Of a stretch of DNA of 11,003 nt, positions 6,771 to 11,003 are shown piece by piece (the first letter of the stretch is position 1; each line of letters opens with the position of its first letter). The stretch covers positions 1-11,003 of the forward strand of contig JAEUHU010000240.1 of assembly GCA_016793305.1 (NCBI GenBank), given 5' to 3'. The DNA comes from Planctomycetota bacterium (GTDB lineage Bacteria; Planctomycetota; UBA1135; UBA2386). The notes beneath the pieces are model-generated. The model saw only the letters and a list, made by a program, of their open reading frames with translations. It had not been told where the DNA came from and ran no database searches. Position numbers and translations under genes: made by a program.

Positions 6771-9182
6771 TCAGCCGTCCGTCTTGCCGGTGGGCTGGAT
6801 CTTCACCGGGCCCTTCACGACGGCCTGGCAGGCGAGGCGGCACTTCGCCTCGTCGAGCTTGCCGCCGAGCTTCTTGTTGATCTTCTTGATCGTGTTCTTC
6901 TCCTTCGACGACGCCTCGCCGAGGTTCTGCATGCCGTCGAGCACGGTGACCACGCACTTGCCGCAGCTGCCACCGCTGTCGCTCGGCTCCTCGGGGTTCC
7001 AGCACTCCCAGAGGGTCTGGCACTTGCCGCCGATGCTGCCGGAGTCGTCGGTGGCAGCCCCCGCTTCGGCGAGGTAGCTGGCCATCGGCTTGTCGCTGCC
7101 GGCCGGCAGCTTGCTGCCGTCGGCCAGCACGATCGCCGGCTCGCCGCTCGGCGCCGCGACCGGTGCGGCCGCCGGCGCAGGAGCCGCGGCCGCGGCGGGT
7201 GCCGGCGCGGGACTGGCCGCGGCGGGCTTCGCCGGAGCCTGGGCAGCGCTGCGTTGCAGGGTCTGCGTCTGGTGCACCGACGGTGCCGCAGCTGCAGCCC
7301 TGGCGATCGAACCGGTGCCAGCGCCGACCAGCAATTCGCTGCGCATCTCGACGAAGCGGAAGCGCTGCTCGCCCATCCACACCTCGTCACCTTCGTTCAG
7401 GCGCAGCGAGCCGCGCAACTCGAGGAACGTGCCGTTGCGGCTGGTGTCGCGCACGCGCGCGACGCCGCCGGCGTCGGTCGCCGACAGGTGGCTGCGCGAC
7501 AGCGCGAAGTCGCGCGGATCGAGATCGTCACGCCCGATGCTGCGCTCCTCGCGGGCCAGCGGCAGCTGCCGGGCGACATTGCCCTGTCCGTCGAGACGCG
7601 CCAGCACCACCTTGCCCTCGACCACGTCGACGCGCAGTCGTTGGCGCCCGGCGACCACCACCGTGCCCGGCTGCAGCGTGCGTTCGGCGCTGATGCGCAC
7701 GTAGCACTCGCCGCCGAACGGCTGGTTGGTCACGTAGCACTCCTCGCCGTCGATGCGGAACGCCGCGTGCTGGTCGAGCAGCAACGCATCGCCGCTGAGC
7801 ACGACGCGGCCCGAGGCGCGCCCGACCACGCTGTCGCCGACCGGGAAGAAGTGGTCCGTCTTCGCGGCGTTCTCGCCGGGACCGATGTGCACGAACGCGG
7901 CGCCCTGCTGCGGCACGGGAGCCGGTGCCGGTTCGACCGCGGCCGGAGCGACCGGCTTCGGCGGCGGCGGCGGCACGGTCTGGCTCTGCTTCACCAGTTG
8001 CTGCCGGATCGCTTCGTCGCTGACGCCCTGCTTGCCGCGCTGGAACACGGTCTCGGCGATCGCGACGCCCTCGATCATCGCCCGCTTGAAGCAGGTGTCG
8101 CTCTCCTTGACCGTCGACTGCAGCGCGTCGGGACGGAAGTCGTTGGTCTCGATGTAGGCCGGGTGCAGCAGGCCACCGGCCAGGAACACCTGCTTGACCT
8201 GCGACTCGCGCAGCGCGTTGACGGCCAGGCGCTTCTTGGCGGGCGCGTCGGCGGCGGCGAACTCCTTGATGCCGATCGAGCCGAGCAGGTCGACCGGGCG
8301 TTCGCTGCCGATCAGGGCCAACACCTGCTTCTTCTCGAACTCGTAGCAGACGAGCTCCGGCGGCTGGCCGCTCTGCTCGACGCGCTTGGTCTTCACGGCG
8401 ACGAGCTCCTTGCCCTTCTCGTCCTTGAACACGGCGAGCGGCTCGCTGAGCGGCAGGTAGCGGATGTTGCCCTGCGTCCACGCTTCGTAGAACTTCGCCG
8501 CGAGCGCCTTGCCCTGCGCCACCTTCGGCATGCCACGGCCGCGATAGCACCAGAACACGTCGCTGGTGTCCTTCGCCGCGGCCTTGCTGAGCGCGATCGT
8601 CACCACCGCCTCGGCCGCCGACATGCCACCGCCGACGACACACGCCGGCGCGCCGACGAAGTCGTTCGAGTCACCGAGCTTGTAGCGGATGCCGAGCCCG
8701 TCGCCCATCAGGCGCACCTTGGTCGGCGAACCGCTGCCGAGCGCCAGCAGCACGTTCTTCGCGTAGACCTTGGTCTTGGCCTGCGTCTGCAGCTCCATGC
8801 ACTCCGCGGCCAGCACGCCGTTCGGCAGGCGCTCGACACCGCCGAGTTCGACACCGTTGCGATACGGCACCTTGTTGTCGTCGAAGACCTTGATCCACTT
8901 CTCGTAGAGCTGCGTCGACGGCGTCTGGTCCTCGTAGGGCAGCTGCGCGATCAGCGCCCCACCGCTCGGGAACTGCAGGTCGGTGCAGTCGCCGTAGTCC
9001 GCGTCGACGATCTTCGGCGGCACGTGCTCGCTCCACTCCTTGACGATCGAGAGCATGCAGTCGCGATCGATCACCAGCAGCGACAGGCCCAGCTCGTGGG
9101 CACGCCACGCCGCGGCGGTGCCGCACGGGCCACCACCGACGATCAACAGATCCAACGGAGACTCGGGACTCTGACCTTTCAT
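6771..9182 (-). CDS. FAD/NAD(P) oxidoreductase (YpdA-like) fused to two FHA-like domains and a [2Fe-2S] ferredoxin domain
   Basis: This is an 803-aa cytoplasmic fusion with no signal peptide. Residues 1-400 form a two-Rossmann flavoprotein: the FAD-binding LLIVGGGPCGTAAAWRAHE at the N-terminus, and a second GGGMSAAEA nucleotide site near 178-192 for NAD(P)H. GGGPCG with Cys20 recalls the YpdA/bacillithiol-disulfide reductase type; a thioredoxin-reductase CxxC is absent. A Pro-rich linker leads to a degenerate FHA fold (about 440-510, Arg455, Asp470 in place of Ser) and a canonical FHA (about 546-617: Arg551, Ser562, His565, Asn583-Gly-Thr). After an Ala/Pro linker comes a plant-type ferredoxin domain (about 684-803) with C740/C743 and the RLACQ motif at C785. 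The likely role is NAD(P)H oxidation passing electrons to its own iron-sulphur domain, under phosphothreonine-dependent partner docking. The ATG at 9182 is chosen because it directly precedes the Rossmann motif; upstream codons give low-complexity Arg-rich sequence. No SD is seen (pyrimidine-rich leader). Confidence 0.92.
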   Translation of the reverse strand: MKGQSPESPLDLLIVGGGPCGTAAAWRAHELGLSLLVIDRDCMLSIVKEWSEHVPPKIVDADYGDCTDLQFPSGGALIAQLPYEDQTPSTQLYEKWIKVFDDNKVPYRNGVELGGVERLPNGVLAAECMELQTQAKTKVYAKNVLLALGSGSPTKVRLMGDGLGIRYKLGDSNDFVGAPACVVGGGMSAAEAVVTIALSKAAAKDTSDVFWCYRGRGMPKVAQGKALAAKFYEAWTQGNIRYLPLSEPLAVFKDEKGKELVAVKTKRVEQSGQPPELVCYEFEKKQVLALIGSERPVDLLGSIGIKEFAAADAPAKKRLAVNALRESQVKQVFLAGGLLHPAYIETNDFRPDALQSTVKESDTCFKRAMIEGVAIAETVFQRGKQGVSDEAIRQQLVKQSQTVPPPPPKPVAPAAVEPAPAPVPQQGAAFVHIGPGENAAKTDHFFPVGDSVVGRASGRVVLSGDALLLDQHAAFRIDGEECYVTNQPFGGECYVRISAERTLQPGTVVVAGRQRLRVDVVEGKVVLARLDGQGNVARQLPLAREERSIGRDDLDPRDFALSRSHLSATDAGGVARVRDTSRNGTFLELRGSLRLNEGDEVWMGEQRFRFVEMRSELLVGAGTGSIARAAAAAPSVHQTQTLQRSAAQAPAKPAAASPAPAPAAAAAPAPAAAPVAAPSGEPAIVLADGSKLPAGSDKPMASYLAEAGAATDDSGSIGGKCQTLWECWNPEEPSDSGGSCGKCVVTVLDGMQNLGEASSKEKNTIKKINKKLGGKLDEAKCRLACQAVVKGPVKIQPTGKTDG

Positions 9183-9229
9183 GGCGAAGGGAAGGGCGGA
9201 CGGAGCGGAGAGAGCGGGTGGAACATCTG

Positions 9230-9251
9230 GCGCCCGCCGGCCGGCGAGCGC
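9230..9251. repeat. Intercistronic inverted repeat (GC-rich hairpin)
   Basis: A 22-nt near-perfect palindrome, with one mismatched pair (9234/9247) and the perfect core CGCCGGCCGGCG at 9235-9246, begins 5 nt past the LVIVD gene stop on the - strand. No T-run follows in the - strand direction, so it is not a clear intrinsic terminator. It could attenuate read-through, protect the upstream mRNA end, or simply be a chance product of high GC. Confidence 0.4.
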
Positions 9252-9256
9252 TTCGG

Positions 9257-11003
9257 TCACTTCTTCGCGGGTGCGGGCGGCTTCCAGCCGGCGGGCACCC
9301 GGTCGGGCACGACGAACGGTGTGCCGTCGGGGCGCAGGTAGAGCTTGCGCATCTCGGCGAGGGTGAACGGCCGGCCGCCGATGCGCCCGAAGATCGACAC
9401 CTGGTGCCCCGACTCGTCGACCGCGCGGTCGCGTTCGAGGCCCTTGGCGATCGCCAGCGCCGGCCCGTGCGTCTCGTGCCCGGCGATCCACTTCGGCCGC
9501 GGCTCCGGCGAGAAGCCGTAGGCGCTGCGTCCGCCGTCCTCCGGCGTCACCAGCTGCAGCACGTGGAAGCCCGACTTCCCGTCCGCGACGAGGCCATAGA
9601 CGCTGTCGTTGACCATGCCGACCTTGACCTGGTTGACGTCGGTGAGCGCGCCGTCGGCGGTGAACTTGGTCACGAGGCGCGGCTGCTCCGCCTTCTGGAT
9701 GTCGACGATCGCGAGGCCGTCGGCACCAGCACCGACGTAGGCGTACTCACGAGCGAGGTAGACGTCGCGCGCGTCGGCGAGCGGCACCCCGGCACCCGCC
9801 ACCAGCTTGGCACGCTCCGGCATCGTCACGTCGACGACCTTCAGGCCGTCGCGATCGACCACGAACGCGTAGCGGAACTGGATCGCGGCGGCGCGCGGCT
9901 CGTTCAGCGGCACGGTCGCGACGATGCGCGGCTGCAGCGGGTCCATCACGTCGATCACGACGAGGCCCTTCTTGCAGCAGACGTAGACCGTGGCGCCGGC
10001 GATCGCGACGTGCTCGGCGCCGTCCAGCTGGCCGCCCGGGTTGAAGGTCAGCGCGCGCTTCGTGAAGTTGTTGTCGGGGTCGCCGTCGGTCAGGCAGTCG
10101 ATGTCGACCAGGATCAGGCCCTCGAAGCGGTCGCTGACGTAGGCGTAGCGGTAGCTCTCGTGCAGGTTCTGGTCGCGGCCCTGGTACGGGTAGTTCTGCT
10201 CGCGGTTCTCGGCGATCCACGGCCGCGCCATGCTGATCGACATGTTGGTCGGCAGCGCCACGCAGGTGGCGAAGCGCGTCTTCACGTGCGTGTCCTGGCC
10301 GAGCGGCGAGACCGGGGCCGTGACGATGCGCTCGCTGAAGTTCTTGTTGGCGACGTTGGCGATGTCGTAGACGCGGAAGCCGTCCTCGCCCGACGCGGTG
10401 TAGAGGTACTCGGCGCGCACCTCGAGGCTGCGCACCCGACCACCGTGGTGGTGCGCCTCGTGCAGCTTGCGGCCCGACGCCTCGTGCGCGCGGTACTCGT
10501 CGGGGAAGGCCATCCGGTGCAGGTTGCTGCCGATCACCGCCTGCGGCTCCGGCCACTCGGTGATCTTCACCGCCTCGAGACCGCCGTTGCCCTCGCCGAC
10601 GTAGGCATACATGCCGAAGAAGTTCACGTAGTTGGTGCCCATCAGGTAGGTCTGGGCGAGCCACGCGTTGTTGTCGTTCGAGTCGCTCAGGTGGCAGTCC
10701 GAGCACTTGCGCGTCTCGGTCTTGCGCACCGTGTGGGCGAAGTGCGTGTTGAAGCACTGCCCGTTCATGCCGTTCGCGGCGACCGTCAACTGCTGCTTGT
10801 AGGCGATCGCGCGTTGGCTGTCGGTCGACGACACCATCACCGCCGACGACGACCGCACCACCGCGACCTTGTTGTCCTTCACGTCCGGCGAGACGCCGAG
10901 CATGAACACGTCGTCGCGCGCCACCTGCGGGTTGTAGCTGGCCCAGTTGCGCAGCTTCTTGTCCTCGAAGTGGTGCATGTCGGTGCGCCAGTTCGCCTCC
11001 TGC
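9257..11003 (-). CDS. LVIVD-repeat beta-propeller protein with a c-type haem site (5' partial)
   Basis: The frame stays open through the right edge (8 sensible codons precede the Met at 10978, ending WRTD), so the true start and any signal peptide lie outside. Counting from that Met, one CXXCH haem site is at C92 (RKCSDCHLS), with several nearby histidines (FNTHFAHT) as possible ligands. The next 350 residues carry at least seven LVIVD-type blade signatures (LEAVKI, FRVYDI, LILVDI, LVVIDV, LKVVDV, LAIVDI, FHVLQL), each preceded by an AYV/YAYVG-like strand, giving a seven-bladed or similar propeller. A histidine cluster HEAHHHGG sits near residue 174. LVIVD proteins of this type are usually exported and often carry more haems in the N-terminal part that is missing here. 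The tail is Pro/Lys-rich (PPAPAKK). It is probably the first or an early gene of the - strand operon and an extracytoplasmic partner of the cytochromes; the substrate is unknown. Confidence 0.88.
   Translation of the reverse strand, partial: QEANWRTDMHHFEDKKLRNWASYNPQVARDDVFMLGVSPDVKDNKVAVVRSSSAVMVSSTDSQRAIAYKQQLTVAANGMNGQCFNTHFAHTVRKTETRKCSDCHLSDSNDNNAWLAQTYLMGTNYVNFFGMYAYVGEGNGGLEAVKITEWPEPQAVIGSNLHRMAFPDEYRAHEASGRKLHEAHHHGGRVRSLEVRAEYLYTASGEDGFRVYDIANVANKNFSERIVTAPVSPLGQDTHVKTRFATCVALPTNMSISMARPWIAENREQNYPYQGRDQNLHESYRYAYVSDRFEGLILVDIDCLTDGDPDNNFTKRALTFNPGGQLDGAEHVAIAGATVYVCCKKGLVVIDVMDPLQPRIVATVPLNEPRAAAIQFRYAFVVDRDGLKVVDVTMPERAKLVAGAGVPLADARDVYLAREYAYVGAGADGLAIVDIQKAEQPRLVTKFTADGALTDVNQVKVGMVNDSVYGLVADGKSGFHVLQLVTPEDGGRSAYGFSPEPRPKWIAGHETHGPALAIAKGLERDRAVDESGHQVSIFGRIGGRPFTLAEMRKLYLRPDGTPFVVPDRVPAGWKPPAPAKK

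Noticed and set aside
5345..6880. Long + strand open frame antisense to the 17-haem cytochrome
   Set aside because: The translated sequence is Arg/Ala-rich without domain features; the cytochrome on the - strand explains the region.
6297..9341. Very long + strand open frame antisense to the flavoprotein and part of the 17-haem cytochrome
   Set aside because: The product is low-complexity Arg/Ala/Leu/His-rich sequence with no domain, and the opposite strand has clear Rossmann, FHA and ferredoxin motifs. It is open only because of high GC.
9183..9491. N-terminal extension of the flavoprotein by 103 residues
   Set aside because: The extension overlaps the LVIVD gene and is Arg/Ala low complexity; the FAD-binding motif begins right after the Met at 9182.

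Overview
This is a GC-rich, densely coding bacterial window dominated by redox proteins. It has five long redox genes, two of them running off the window edges, plus a small two-gene nucleotidyltransferase module. There are no RNA genes, insertion sequences or CRISPR arrays that I can see. The combination of very large multihaem cytochromes, FHA and cyclic-nucleotide-binding domains fused to electron carriers, an LVIVD beta-propeller haem protein and few Shine-Dalgarno sequences fits an uncultured Planctomycetota-like or Myxococcota/Acidobacteriota-like lineage. That placement is a guess from gene content, not a phylogenetic result.

Layout: on the + strand, a protein with two cyclic-nucleotide-binding domains and four [4Fe-4S] clusters (1-1542, start outside the window) is followed after 1 nt by an FHA domain-transmembrane helix-15-haem cytochrome (1544-3799). 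Next comes a compact overlapping pair, a 73-aa partner protein (3897-4118) and a minimal nucleotidyltransferase (4072-4521), resembling toxin-antitoxin-type MNT/AbiEii modules. On the - strand, read right to left, there is an LVIVD-repeat haem protein (11003-9257, start outside the window). It is followed by a soluble flavoprotein that carries two FHA-like domains and a C-terminal [2Fe-2S] domain (9182-6771), and then, after 1 nt, a secreted 17-haem cytochrome (6769-4550). The two redox operons converge on the nucleotidyltransferase pair.

Working model (inference): the flavoprotein takes electrons from NAD(P)H and passes them through its [2Fe-2S] domain to the four-cluster ferredoxin subunit, which could feed or receive electrons at the membrane. 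The FHA-TM-cytochrome and the 17-haem cytochrome would carry them outside the cytoplasmic membrane, with the LVIVD protein as an extracytoplasmic partner. The unusual point is that three of the carriers also hold signal-reading domains (cNMP or FHA), so the electron route may be gated or assembled by second messengers or threonine phosphorylation. No quinone-reactive membrane subunit or outer-membrane porin is visible here; if they exist they lie outside the window.
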